This document shows positions 35,867 to 43,768 of a stretch of DNA of 64,000 nt, in pieces; position 1 is the stretch's first letter; the number at the start of each line of letters is the position of its first letter. The notes beneath the pieces are model-generated. The model was not told the DNA's origin and did no database searches. It saw nothing but the letters and a program-made list of their open reading frames with translations. The DNA comes from Flavobacterium frigidarium DSM 17623 (lineage in GTDB: Bacteria > Bacteroidota > Bacteroidia > Flavobacteriales > Flavobacteriaceae), in NCBI RefSeq assembly GCF_000425505.1, contig NZ_AUDO01000011.1, positions 62,001 to 126,000 of the forward strand, given 5' to 3'. Position numbers and translations under genes: made by a program.

Positions 35867-36103
35867 ATGTCAAGAGTTTGTGACCTTACAGGTAAAAGAG
35901 CGATGGTAGGAAATAACGTTTCTCACGCTATGAATAAAACTAAGAGAAAATTTTCTGTTAACTTAGTGAAAAAGCGTTTTTATCTTCCAGAAGAAGATAG
36001 ATGGATTACTCTTAGAGTAGCAGCATCTACGATAAAAACAATTAACAAAAATGGAATTGCAGCTGTTTTGAAAAAAGCACAAACGCAAGGGTTTATTAAA
36101 TAA
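35867..36103 (+). CDS. rpmB: 50S ribosomal protein bL28
   Basis: 78 residues; [20 protein letters not shown] and [10 protein letters not shown] are the L28 signature. Part of the large subunit near the exit-tunnel side. Followed after 28 bp by rpmG and then the DUF4295 gene, an order usual in Bacteroidetes. Confidence 0.98.
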   Translation: MSRVCDLTGKRAMVGNNVSHAMNKTKRKFSVNLVKKRFYLPEEDRWITLRVAASTIKTINKNGIAAVLKKAQTQGFIK

Positions 36104-36131
36104 ACTTTTTCCAACATAAAAAAATAGCAAG

Positions 36132-36314
36132 ATGGCAAAGAAAGGTAATAGAATCCAAGTAATTTTAGAATGTACTGAGCACAAGACAACAGGTGTTGCT
36201 GGAACTTCAAGATACATTACAACAAAGAACAAGAAAAACACTCCAGATAGATTAGAGATTAAGAAATTTAATCCAGTTTTGAAACGTGTGACTCTTCACA
36301 AAGAAATTAAATAA
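36132..36314 (+). CDS. rpmG: 50S ribosomal protein bL33
   Basis: 60 residues: [38 protein letters not shown] and a basic end. The zinc-type CxxC pairs of some L33 proteins are absent; only one Cys (in LECTEH) remains, so this is the zinc-free (C-minus) form. Confidence 0.98.
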   Translation: MAKKGNRIQVILECTEHKTTGVAGTSRYITTKNKKNTPDRLEIKKFNPVLKRVTLHKEIK

Positions 36315-36388
36315 TAATTAGAGATTTAAATATCTTCTCAGATGGATTCATTTAGAGAGTATATTAAAATACATATAACATTTAAATC

Positions 36389-36541
36389 ATGGCAAAGAAA
36401 ACAGTAGCAACGTTACAAACTTCTTCTAAGAGATTATCAAAAGCCATCAAAATGGTGAAATCTCCAAAAACTGGTGCATATACTTTCGTAGAAACTATTA
36501 TAGCTCCTGAGTTAGTTGATGAATTCTTGAAAAAGAAATAA
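36389..36541 (+). CDS. DUF4295 family ribosome-associated small protein
   Basis: 50 residues, missed by length cut-offs: MAKKTVATLQTSSKRLSKAI, KMVKSPKTGAYTFVETII and VDEFLKKK. Basic and conserved between rpmG and ftsY in Bacteroidetes (DUF4295). From memory, cryo-EM of the Flavobacterium johnsoniae ribosome reported a lineage-specific protein, bL38, that belongs here; I could not verify this. Its terminator follows at 36562-36593. Confidence 0.9.
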   Translation: MAKKTVATLQTSSKRLSKAIKMVKSPKTGAYTFVETIIAPELVDEFLKKK

Positions 36542-36561
36542 TTAACAAAAGCATTATATAG

Positions 36562-36593
36562 AAAAGCTACTTTCATTCGGAAGTAGCTTTTTT
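36562..36593 (+). terminator. Terminator of the rpmB-rpmG-DUF4295 unit
   Basis: AAAAGCTACTT pairs with AAGTAGCTTTT around a TCATTCGG loop, then a T run; 20 bp after the DUF4295 stop. Confidence 0.88.
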
Positions 36594-36666
36594 ATTTTCT
36601 ATCTTTACCGATTAGAAATAGTATTAGTTCATTGTGTCTAATACTCCATTTTAATATGTTTACACT

Positions 36667-37620
36667 ATGAGTTTTTTCAAAAGAATATTTTCGTCAGAAA
36701 AAAAAGAATCCTTAGATAAAGGTCTTGAAAAATCAAAAACAACTTTCTTTACTAAACTAAGTAAAGCAGTTGCCGGAAAGTCAAAAGTAGATGACGACGT
36801 TTTGGATAATCTAGAAGAAATACTTGTTTCTTCAGACGTAGGTGTGAATACTACCCTAAAAATAATCAATAGAATTGAAGCACGTGTTGCCGCAGATAAA
36901 TATCTAGGTACAGACGAATTAAATCAAATTCTTCAAGAAGAAATTGCAAGCTTACTTTCTGAGACAAATACAGGCGAAGCAACCGAATTTGTTATCCCAA
37001 TAAACACAAAACCGTACGTTTTAATGGTTGTGGGTGTCAATGGTGTTGGTAAAACAACAACAATAGGGAAATTAGCTTACCAGTTTAAAAAACAAGGATA
37101 TAAAGTGGTTCTTGGTGCAGCCGATACTTTTCGTGCAGCAGCAATTGACCAACTCCAAATTTGGGCTGATCGTGTAGGAGTTCCTATCGTGAGACAGAAT
37201 ATGGGAAGTGATCCTGCTTCAGTTGCTTTTGATACTTTGCAATCTGCAGTAGCACAAGATGCCGATATCGTAATTATCGATACTGCTGGTCGTCTTCATA
37301 ATAAAGTGAATTTAATGAACGAACTTACAAAGGTGAAACGTGTAATGCAGAAAGTTACTGTAGACGCTCCTCACGATGTATTATTAGTTCTAGATGGTTC
37401 TACTGGGCAAAATGCATTCGAGCAAGCAAAACAATTTACAGCTGCTACTGAGGTAACGTCACTAGCTGTTACAAAGCTAGACGGAACTGCAAAAGGTGGT
37501 GTCGTTATAGGGATTTCTGATCAATTTAAAATTCCTGTAAAATATATTGGTGTCGGTGAGGGAATTGAAGATTTACAAGTCTTTAATAAGTTTGAATTTG
37601 TAGATAGCTTTTTTAAATAA
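36667..37620 (+). CDS. ftsY: Signal recognition particle receptor FtsY
   Basis: 317 residues; GTPase that docks SRP-ribosome complexes at SecYEG. The acidic A domain of E. coli FtsY is absent; a short basic amphipathic start (MSFFKRIFSSEKKE) replaces it. NG domain: P-loop VGVNGVGKTTTIGKLA (about 122-137), DTFRAAAIDQLQIWADR, DTAGRLHNK, TKLDGTAKGGVV. Separated from the ribosomal genes by a terminator and followed 6 bp later by a tiny membrane-protein gene. Confidence 0.97.
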   Translation: MSFFKRIFSSEKKESLDKGLEKSKTTFFTKLSKAVAGKSKVDDDVLDNLEEILVSSDVGVNTTLKIINRIEARVAADKYLGTDELNQILQEEIASLLSETNTGEATEFVIPINTKPYVLMVVGVNGVGKTTTIGKLAYQFKKQGYKVVLGAADTFRAAAIDQLQIWADRVGVPIVRQNMGSDPASVAFDTLQSAVAQDADIVIIDTAGRLHNKVNLMNELTKVKRVMQKVTVDAPHDVLLVLDGSTGQNAFEQAKQFTAATEVTSLAVTKLDGTAKGGVVIGISDQFKIPVKYIGVGEGIEDLQVFNKFEFVDSFFK

Positions 37621-37626
37621 GAGTTT

Positions 37627-37788
37627 ATGAAGAATCTTAGCCCTATGCTCTTGTATTTTATTAGCTTGATTTGTTTTGTTCTAGCTAATGTACTACGCGA
37701 TAAAGTTGCTTTTGCCTATGGGTTTTTCCTTGGGTTTGGTATAGTTATTTTTCTATTTGGTTTGTATAAAAAAATCAGTGCTAAATAA
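37627..37788 (+). CDS. 53-residue membrane protein downstream of ftsY
   Basis: MKNLSPMLLYFISLICFVLA (first helix about 5-22), NVLRDKVAF, then a second helix AYGFFLGFGIVIFLFGLYKK. Two transmembrane segments with a basic C-terminus. The 6-bp distance from ftsY implies co-transcription, and the pairing with the SRP receptor may or may not be functional. Family not recognised. Confidence 0.65.
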   Translation: MKNLSPMLLYFISLICFVLANVLRDKVAFAYGFFLGFGIVIFLFGLYKKISAK

Positions 37789-37837
37789 TTAATTTTAGAT
37801 GCCGTCTTAATGTTCTGATAATTGATACCTCAACGAT

Positions 37838-38938
37838 ATGAATTATATCATCTCTCCAGAAGAAATTCTTCAAGAACGCATAAAAGAACTATCATGTTTG
37901 TATGATGTGTCTTCGATAATTGCTAAGAATGAAGGTGCTGTGATGGATACGTTAAAGCAAATTTGTACAATATTAAAAAAAGCTTGGCGCTTCTCCGAGG
38001 ATTCTATAATCGAATTAAAATTAGATTCTTACTACCATATAACTTCGTCTCTTCCTAAGGAGACTGTTTATCAACAAGCCGTTTTTACCATATTTAATGA
38101 AGAATTTGGTTTTGTAAAGGTCCATTATCCAGCGAATCAATTTTCTGAAAAGCATTTCTTAAATGATGAGGAAAAGCTACTTAATAAAGTAGCTTCTGAT
38201 ATTAGTTTGTTCTACGAGCGCCATTTAAATAAAGGTAAGGAAGAATTGCTTAAGCGAAGTGTGGAGCGAGTAGATCGATTATCGATTCTTGGCGAAATTA
38301 CGGCAGGGATTGCTCACGAACTCAATACACCTTTAGGAAATATACTAGGTTTTGCAGAATTTATTAATGAGCGATCTCAGGAGAAACAATCTCAAATGGA
38401 TAGCTCAAAAATAATTAAAGCAGCTATTTATTCGAGAGAAGTCGTTAAGAAATTAATGTTTTTTTCTTGCGAAATGCCACAGCACATGAAGTTTGTAAAG
38501 GTAGTGCCTATTGTCTCTGAAGCATTAAGTTTGCTTGGTCCCAATTTTAAAAAAGCGAGTCTAGAATTTGTTGCTGAATTTGAAAACAAAGCTTTAGAAG
38601 TCCAATTGGATCCCATTCAATTCATGCAGGTGTTATTTAATATATTGATTAATTCTATCTATGCTTCCCCTCAAAACTCGGTAATTAGAGTGAAAATTTA
38701 CAGTAAGGAAAATAGTTTTTTTATCGAAATAGCCGACAATGGACCGGGAATTGATCCAAAAATTAAAGCTAAAATATTTGAACCTTTTTTTACGACTAAA
38801 CCCATGGGCGAGGGTTCAGGACTAGGGTTAAGTGTAGTACACGGAATCGTAAAAAGCCACAGAGGTGATATAACTACTATTGATAACCAGCCTCAAGGAA
38901 CTATATTTCAAGTTCGCTTGCCTTTAAGTACAACCTGA
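37838..38938 (+). CDS. Cytosolic sensor histidine kinase
   Basis: 366 residues and no membrane segment. N-terminal ~130 residues form a GAF-like sensor (ELSCLYDVSSIIAKNEG), then the dimerisation/phospho-acceptor helix LGEITAGIAHELNTPLGNIL with His160, and the ATPase domain: N box LFNILINSIYASP, G1 IADNGPGIDP, F box FEPFFTTKP, G2 GEGSGLGLSVV. Its stop overlaps the start of the next gene (TGATG), so it is coupled to the NtrC-type regulator. It probably senses an intracellular signal; nitrogen or glutamate status is inferred from the downstream sigma54 promoter and gdh. Confidence 0.95.
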   Translation: MNYIISPEEILQERIKELSCLYDVSSIIAKNEGAVMDTLKQICTILKKAWRFSEDSIIELKLDSYYHITSSLPKETVYQQAVFTIFNEEFGFVKVHYPANQFSEKHFLNDEEKLLNKVASDISLFYERHLNKGKEELLKRSVERVDRLSILGEITAGIAHELNTPLGNILGFAEFINERSQEKQSQMDSSKIIKAAIYSREVVKKLMFFSCEMPQHMKFVKVVPIVSEALSLLGPNFKKASLEFVAEFENKALEVQLDPIQFMQVLFNILINSIYASPQNSVIRVKIYSKENSFFIEIADNGPGIDPKIKAKIFEPFFTTKPMGEGSGLGLSVVHGIVKSHRGDITTIDNQPQGTIFQVRLPLSTT

Positions 38939-40275
38939 TGAATTTGAAAAATGAAAATATCCTTATTGTTGATGATAATTACGACATGCTTGAATTGCTA
39001 CACCGCAATTTAAAAGCGCAAAATTTTCATACTTACAAAGCATCTTCGGTAGTTGAGGCTATCGAAATTTTGAAATTAAGCACTATTGATTTATTAATTA
39101 CTGATTTACAAATGCCTGGCATAAATGGTATCGAATTAATAAAATATGTGCAAGAACATTTCCCTAAAATTCCTAAGTTAGTTATCACGGGATTTCCTTC
39201 GGTAGACAGTGCTTTAGAAGCGGTCAAATCTGGAGCTCTCGATTATTTGGCTAAGCCTTTTACAAATGACGAACTGAAGAAAGCAGTGCAAAACTTAATT
39301 GCTAACAAGCAAAAGAATAATGAAGTCGCTAAAGAAAAAGTTGCTGTAAAAAATAAAGCTATTTCAGAATATGGTGGTATTGTAGGACAGTCGCAAGACA
39401 TTGTTCGGTTAGTTGATTTAATTGAACGTGTAAAAGATAATCGTGCTACAATTTTAATTCAAGGAGAAAGCGGTACAGGAAAAGAATTAGTCGCTAGAGC
39501 AATTCATTATCAAGGAGTTTTTAAATCGAAACCTTTTATAGCTGTAAATTGTGGTGCAATTCCTGAGAACTTGCTAGAATCTGAACTTTTTGGATATGTT
39601 AAAGGTGCATTTACGGGAGCTAATGAAACGCGATCGGGTTATTTTCAAGCTGCAAATGGTGGGACTATTTTCCTAGATGAAATAGGTACGGCACCACTCA
39701 ATGTGCAAACGCGCCTACTGCGTGTTTTACAAGAAAAAGAGGTGAGCATGGTTGGGTCACAGAAAACTGAGAAAATTGAATTAAGGATAATTGCTGCTAC
39801 AAATAATGATTTGTATGACATGGCAAGCAAAGGAACTTTTAGAGAGGATTTGTACTACCGCCTTAATGTGGTAAACATCGAAACACCTCCTTTAAGAGAC
39901 AGGAAAGATGATATTAAATTACTTGTCAATACTTTCTTAACAAAGTATGGAGTAGAATATGGTAAACCATCTATTTTTGTTACTGACAAGGTTTTGACTA
40001 TTTTAACTCGTCATTCTTGGCCAGGTAATGTAAGAGAATTGGAAAATGTGATTCAACGAATGATTATCATGAGTGGTGATAACATTGAGATGAGCGACGT
40101 CCCTGAATACTTAAAATATCCTATGCCCACAGAGAAAGAGGAGTTAAAATCATTAAAAGATGTAGAGAAAGCACATATTTTAAAAGTGCTTGCAGCAGTC
40201 GATAATAATAAAACTCGAGCTGCCGAAATATTACAAATAGATAGAAAAACATTACGCCAGAAAATAGAAAATTAG
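38938..40275 (+). CDS. NtrC-family sigma54-dependent response regulator
   Basis: 445 residues with the complete NtrC layout: receiver (phospho-acceptor Asp56 in LLITDLQMP, Lys in YLAKPF), AAA+ domain (Walker A GESGTGKE, the sigma54-contact loop GAFTGA in LFGYVKGAFTGANETRSG, Walker B GGTIFLDEIG, RLNVVNIETPPLRDR), WPGNVRELENVIQRM and a C-terminal Fis-type helix-turn-helix (NNKTRAAEILQIDRKTLRQK). The intact GAFTGA predicts direct activation of sigma54 RNA polymerase. It overlaps its kinase by one base. A -24/-12 promoter lies 140 bp downstream. Confidence 0.96.
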   Translation: MNLKNENILIVDDNYDMLELLHRNLKAQNFHTYKASSVVEAIEILKLSTIDLLITDLQMPGINGIELIKYVQEHFPKIPKLVITGFPSVDSALEAVKSGALDYLAKPFTNDELKKAVQNLIANKQKNNEVAKEKVAVKNKAISEYGGIVGQSQDIVRLVDLIERVKDNRATILIQGESGTGKELVARAIHYQGVFKSKPFIAVNCGAIPENLLESELFGYVKGAFTGANETRSGYFQAANGGTIFLDEIGTAPLNVQTRLLRVLQEKEVSMVGSQKTEKIELRIIAATNNDLYDMASKGTFREDLYYRLNVVNIETPPLRDRKDDIKLLVNTFLTKYGVEYGKPSIFVTDKVLTILTRHSWPGNVRELENVIQRMIIMSGDNIEMSDVPEYLKYPMPTEKEELKSLKDVEKAHILKVLAAVDNNKTRAAEILQIDRKTLRQKIEN

Positions 40276-40302
40276 TAGATAAAAAAGCGGGGAATTTTGT
40301 CC

Positions 40303-40333
40303 TTACTGGGGAGTTTCTCCTCAGTACTTTTTA
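40303..40333 (+). terminator. Terminator of the kinase-regulator operon
   Basis: ACTGGGGAG-TTT-CTCCTCAGT stem (one G-U pair) followed by ACTTTTT, about 30 bp after the stop codon. Confidence 0.78.
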
Positions 40334-40356
40334 CCATTAAAATAACTGCATTATTT

Positions 40357-40384
40357 GTAAGCCCCTTATTTATAAGGGGCTTAC
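40357..40384. promoter_or_regulatory. Perfect 13-bp inverted repeat upstream of the sigma54 promoter
   Basis: GTAAGCCCCTTAT, a 2-nt spacer, ATAAGGGGCTTAC. It centres about 68 bp upstream of the expected start site of the sigma54 promoter. It could be an enhancer-type binding site for a dimeric regulator such as the neighbouring NtrC-like protein. As RNA it would form a strong hairpin followed by TTATTT, so a second terminator is the alternative. Confidence 0.6.
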
Positions 40385-40412
40385 TTATTTGTGGCATCTT
40401 GCAATATGGTGA

Positions 40413-40428
40413 TGGCATGTCCTTTGCC
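40413..40428 (+). promoter_or_regulatory. Sigma54 (-24/-12) promoter
   Basis: TGGCATGTCCTTTGCC matches the sigma54 consensus TGGCACG-N4-TTGCW with exactly 10 bp between GG (40414-40415) and GC (40426-40427). Transcription would start near 40438, some 39 nt before the ATG of the small cysteine protein. Confidence 0.75.
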
Positions 40429-40476
40429 TAATGGTATGTAACGCACTACTATTTACGGAGTGACAAATTGAGAGAG

Positions 40477-40698
40477 ATGAATGTATTAAATAAACAAGGA
40501 ACGGGTTATGTTCCTATAGGGATCGATTTAGATACGATGCAGCATACTAAATTGCAAGATCGTAGTGGTACAGCAACTGTAGTTGAGGACAAGATTCTCA
40601 CCAACGAAGCTAATTTAGGTTTGTGTTCAAACTGCGACAATAGAAGTCACTGTATGTGGCAAAGAAATAACAAAATGTTTTGTGAACATTATCAATAA
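40477..40698 (+). CDS. Small four-cysteine protein upstream of glutamate dehydrogenase
   Basis: 73 residues from the ATG at 40477; a TTG nine bases upstream is in frame but unneeded. N-terminal MNVLNKQGTGYVPIGIDL, then LCSNCDNRSHCMWQ and FCEHYQ at the end. The four cysteines (50, 53, 59, 69 from this start) could bind one zinc or an Fe-S cluster. Similar small proteins occur in Flavobacteriia by recollection. It lies 6 bp before gdh in the same direction, behind the sigma54 promoter, so it is probably co-expressed with gdh. Function unknown. Confidence 0.8.
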   Translation: MNVLNKQGTGYVPIGIDLDTMQHTKLQDRSGTATVVEDKILTNEANLGLCSNCDNRSHCMWQRNNKMFCEHYQ

Positions 40699-40704
40699 AC
40701 AAAA

Positions 40705-41985
40705 ATGACAGCTATAAAAGAAGCCACTAAAAAAAGTATGTTAGATAACGTAATGCAACAGTTTAACAAAACTGCAGATACTATTATGTTGAATCCAAAC
40801 ATTAGAAATATATTATCTATTACTAACAACGAAATCATCCTTCATTTTCCTGTGAAAATGGATACTGGTGAGGTGAAAATATTTACCGGTTATCGTGTAC
40901 AACATAACAACGCGTTAGGACCATATAAAGGAGGATTGCGTTACCACCCAACAGTTGATGTTGAAGATGCTAAGGCACTAGCGATGTGGATGACTTGGAA
41001 AACATCATTGGCAGGTTTGCCTTATGGAGGCGCAAAAGGAGGAATCCAAATTGATCCAAGAGAATATTCTATAGGAGAGCTAGAGCGTATTACGAGACGT
41101 TTTACTTATGCACTAGGAGAAAATATAGGACCAGAGCACGATATTCCAGCGCCAGACGTAAATACAAACGAGCAAACAATGGCTTGGATGGCAGATACAT
41201 TTATGTCAACTAAATCTTCATCAGAACGCTCTAAAAACCAACACGTAGTGACTGGTAAACCTGTAGGTTCAGGCGGACTTGAAGGCCGCAATCGCTCTAC
41301 AGGATACGGGGTGTATTTAACCATTAAATTACTGTATCAAAGTAGGGGAGAGCAATTAGCAGGAAAGAAATTCATCGTTCAAGGTTTTGGAAACGTAGGC
41401 TACTGGACCTCTCATTTTTTGACAAATGACGGAGCTATATTATTAGCAGTTCAAGATGCACACGCTACAATTATCAATGAAAACGGAATTGCAGTTGATG
41501 ATTTATTCGAACATTCAAAACCTCGCAAAGGGTCTATTCAAGGATTTGATGGAGCGGTCGAAATGGAGCCTGCTGCGTTTTTTGGATTACAGTGTGATAT
41601 CTTGATCCCAGCAGCTTTAGGAAATCAAATTACTGCTGAAAATGCATACCAAGTTAAAGCAGAAGTTGTTGCGGAAGGAGCAAACGGACCAATAGATACA
41701 GAAGGAGAAGCTATTTTATTGCAAAACGGAATTACAATTATTCCAGATATTATGTGTAATTCTGGAGGTGTAATAGGAAGTTATTTTGAGTGGTTACAAA
41801 ATAGAAACGGAGAGTTATGGCAACTTGACGAAGTAATGTTTAAAATTGATAAAAAACTTACTGAGGTATTTAAAAAAGTAGAAACTGTAGTGAAGGAAAA
41901 TCAGACCGATTGGAGGACAGCAGCGTATATACTGGCGATTAAACGAATTGAAACTGCTTATATCCAGCGCGGTATTTTTCCTTAA
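40705..41985 (+). CDS. Glu/Leu/Phe/Val family dehydrogenase (glutamate dehydrogenase)
   Basis: 426 residues, the length of hexameric small-subunit glutamate dehydrogenases. Substrate and catalytic region GPYKGGLRYHP and LAGLPYGGAKGGIQIDP (catalytic Lys in GGAKGG), DIPAPDVNTNEQTMAWMADT, and the Rossmann motif VQGFGNVG (about 230-237). It interconverts glutamate and 2-oxoglutarate plus ammonium; cofactor specificity cannot be read safely. Leucine dehydrogenase is less likely given the length and motifs. Placement behind a sigma54 promoter fits nitrogen-responsive control. Confidence 0.93.
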   Translation: MTAIKEATKKSMLDNVMQQFNKTADTIMLNPNIRNILSITNNEIILHFPVKMDTGEVKIFTGYRVQHNNALGPYKGGLRYHPTVDVEDAKALAMWMTWKTSLAGLPYGGAKGGIQIDPREYSIGELERITRRFTYALGENIGPEHDIPAPDVNTNEQTMAWMADTFMSTKSSSERSKNQHVVTGKPVGSGGLEGRNRSTGYGVYLTIKLLYQSRGEQLAGKKFIVQGFGNVGYWTSHFLTNDGAILLAVQDAHATIINENGIAVDDLFEHSKPRKGSIQGFDGAVEMEPAAFFGLQCDILIPAALGNQITAENAYQVKAEVVAEGANGPIDTEGEAILLQNGITIIPDIMCNSGGVIGSYFEWLQNRNGELWQLDEVMFKIDKKLTEVFKKVETVVKENQTDWRTAAYILAIKRIETAYIQRGIFP

Positions 41986-42010
41986 TATTTGTCATTTCTT
42001 TTTTAATTCA

Positions 42011-42050
42011 AAAGCCTTTATAGTTACCACCCATTGCTATAAAGGCTTAT
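42011..42050 (+). terminator. Terminator of the gdh unit
   Basis: AAGCCTTTATAG pairs with CTATAAAGGCTT around a 13-nt loop, 25 bp after the gdh stop. Confidence 0.85.
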
Positions 42051-42072
42051 TCTTAAACGCAACATCACCATT

Positions 42073-42489
42073 ATGAAATACGGTCAACTCATCCTAGATA
42101 GAAGAGAATACGGTTTACTCATGAGAAGCATAGCCGATTCTAAAAGTCAAGAAGATAAAATATATCGCGAGTCGTTAAAAAAATTAAAGTTGGAATTGCT
42201 TACCGCTAAGGTTGTTGACGACAGTACAATGCCAGAAGATGTTATTCGGTTTAACTCGGTGGTTAGTATAAGTACGACTTATAATGTGACCCGCAGTTAC
42301 CAAATTGTGACTCCAGATAAAAGCGATATTAAAAAGAGTAAGATTTCGATCCTTTCTCCCATGGGGTTAGCACTTTTTGGATATGCTGTGGGAGACAAAA
42401 TTGTGTGGCACTTTCCTTCAGGTGAAAATACCATTGAAATTCTCGCTGTTGAGCAGGAATATAATCAGTTAAAAAATGAGCAAGTATGA
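42073..42489 (+). CDS. GreA/GreB-family protein, Rnk-like
   Basis: 138 residues. The C-terminal FKBP-like domain is clear (VSISTTYNVTRSYQIVTPDK, ILSPMGLALFGYAVGDKIVW, PSGENTIEILAVEQ). The N-terminal part is a short helical region without the long acidic coiled coil that lets GreA/GreB reach the polymerase active site, so it is closer to Rnk. It probably binds RNA polymerase through the secondary channel and may modulate transcription. Its ATGA overlap with the following gene implies coupled translation. Confidence 0.87.
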   Translation: MKYGQLILDRREYGLLMRSIADSKSQEDKIYRESLKKLKLELLTAKVVDDSTMPEDVIRFNSVVSISTTYNVTRSYQIVTPDKSDIKKSKISILSPMGLALFGYAVGDKIVWHFPSGENTIEILAVEQEYNQLKNEQV

Positions 42490-42905
42490 AAGAGCTAATT
42501 TACGAACACGAAACGATTGATGAAATTCAAATGAAATTTATGGATAAAGATATTGCATTCTGGAAAGAGGAGATTGCAACTATACGAATTGAGCTTTTGT
42601 TTTTTAAGCGTATTTTGACTTCGCCAATTTTTAAAGGATTTAATTGTGATCGAAAACAAAAAGTAGCTTTACTGAAAGATCTAGATAACGTAAAAGAGAT
42701 TAATGAAAATTATCATAACAGTTTGAGTTCGTTTATTAATAAGTTAGAAATGATTAAAGAATGCGAAGATGTGCAGTGTGAAACATTTTATCTAAACAAT
42801 CACACAAAATATCGTGTAGATATAGAAAATCATTTTTCGGCATATCGCTACTATAAAATCAATGTGATATTGTTTTTTGATAATTGCTTAGAAGAAAAAA
42901 TGTAA
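42486..42905 (+). CDS. Hypothetical helical protein coupled to the Rnk/Gre-like gene
   Basis: 139 residues, no signal peptide or membrane helix. Strong helical character with KDIAFWKEEIATIRIELLFF and KEINENYHNSLSSFINKLEM stretches. Three cysteines, no known motif. The 4-nt overlap (ATGA) with the Rnk/Gre-like gene suggests a functional pair. Family unknown. Confidence 0.7.
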   Translation: MKELIYEHETIDEIQMKFMDKDIAFWKEEIATIRIELLFFKRILTSPIFKGFNCDRKQKVALLKDLDNVKEINENYHNSLSSFINKLEMIKECEDVQCETFYLNNHTKYRVDIENHFSAYRYYKINVILFFDNCLEEKM

Positions 42906-42943
42906 AATATAGAGTGTCATGGTTTTCGTTATTGTGATTCTTA

Positions 42944-42986
42944 AGGCAGCAGCTCTCTTGTAGAGTTGCTGTCTTTTTTTTTTTTT
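42944..42986 (+). terminator. Strong terminator after the Rnk/Gre-like pair
   Basis: GGCAGCAGCTCT pairs with AGAGTTGCTGTC (one G-U) around CTTGT, then a run of 13 T. Confidence 0.92.
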
Positions 42987-43327
42987 GAAAATTAAAATAA
43001 TGGTAATTTAAGAGTTGCTAAAATAATCGAGAATTCAGCAGTCAAAAACATCATATATTATAGTTGATTCATTTTAAAAAATCATTTTATCGAATAGTAA
43101 AATTTGTAAAAACTGAAGTCGTTTTTTGTTTGGTTTGCCCTTTTATAAGTTAACTTTGTCGTTGGAACTTTAAGTCAATAGAAGCACTAAAGCCTAGCCC
43201 TGATGGAAGCGGCATCCCGAGGATTAATTATGGAAGAATGAAATAATTAATGCGAGGATACAGCGTACAGCAGGAACTTGCTCCTGAAAAAATAAATTAA
43301 TAAGCAAATTTAAATTATTGTATAGCT
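42987..43327. other. Intergenic region holding structured element copy B
   Basis: No ORF. AT-rich sequence to about 43180, then the structured repeated element (43184-43290), which ends 37 bp before the lipoprotein start and could be part of its 5' leader. Confidence 0.6.
43184..43290 (+). ncRNA. Dispersed structured element, copy B
   Basis: Begins GCACTAAAGCCTAGCCCTGA, continues GGAAGCGGCATCC, then a hairpin arm pair (ATCCCGAGGATTAATTA with TAATTAATGCGAGGAT), GATACAGCGTACAGC and the 3' hairpin AGCA-GGAACT-TGCT. Inner hairpin sequence is unrelated to copies A, C and D, yet self-complementary in each. Confidence 0.55.
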
Positions 43328-43768
43328 ATGAAAAATATGTTCAAAATACTGTTACTTTCTCTAGTATTTGTTAGTTGTGGTCAAAAAATTGAACCTACTG
43401 ATCTCGCTAAAATAAATGGTTATTGGGAAATAGAAAAAGTGGTTTTTGACAAGGGAGAAGATAAGGATTATAAAATGAATGAGTCTTTTGATTATTTTAC
43501 AATCAAAGATAAGAAAGGGATTAGAAAAAAGGTTATGCCGCAATTGAACGGAACTTTTTTAGTGAATGATACCTTTGAAAATTTCACTGTGCGGTTTGAA
43601 GATGAAAAAGTATATCTTGATTATGCGACAGAATATGCAAAATGGACAGAAGAATTAATCAAAATATCAGATACGGAATTAGTATTTAAAAATACTGAAG
43701 AGAAAGAATATCATTATAAAAAAGCAGGACCAATAAATATTACAGGAGATGGCAAAGAGACTAAATAA
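43328..43768 (+). CDS. Small lipoprotein, lipocalin-like
   Basis: 146 residues; lipoprotein signal MKNMFKILLLSLVFVSC with lipobox Cys17. The mature part begins with a short linker and INGYWEIEKVVFDKGED, then alternating strands (FDYFTIKD, NGTFLVNDTFENFTVRFED, KVYLDYAT, WTEELIKISDTELVF), consistent with a small beta-barrel of lipocalin type. Its last 20 bases overlap the start of the DciA-like gene in another frame, an arrangement that suggests co-expression. Function unknown. Confidence 0.82.
   Translation: MKNMFKILLLSLVFVSCGQKIEPTDLAKINGYWEIEKVVFDKGEDKDYKMNESFDYFTIKDKKGIRKKVMPQLNGTFLVNDTFENFTVRFEDEKVYLDYATEYAKWTEELIKISDTELVFKNTEEKEYHYKKAGPINITGDGKETK

Noticed and set aside
40390..40405. TGGCATCTTGCA as a second sigma54 promoter
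   Set aside because: Only 6 bp separate GG and GC instead of the required 10.
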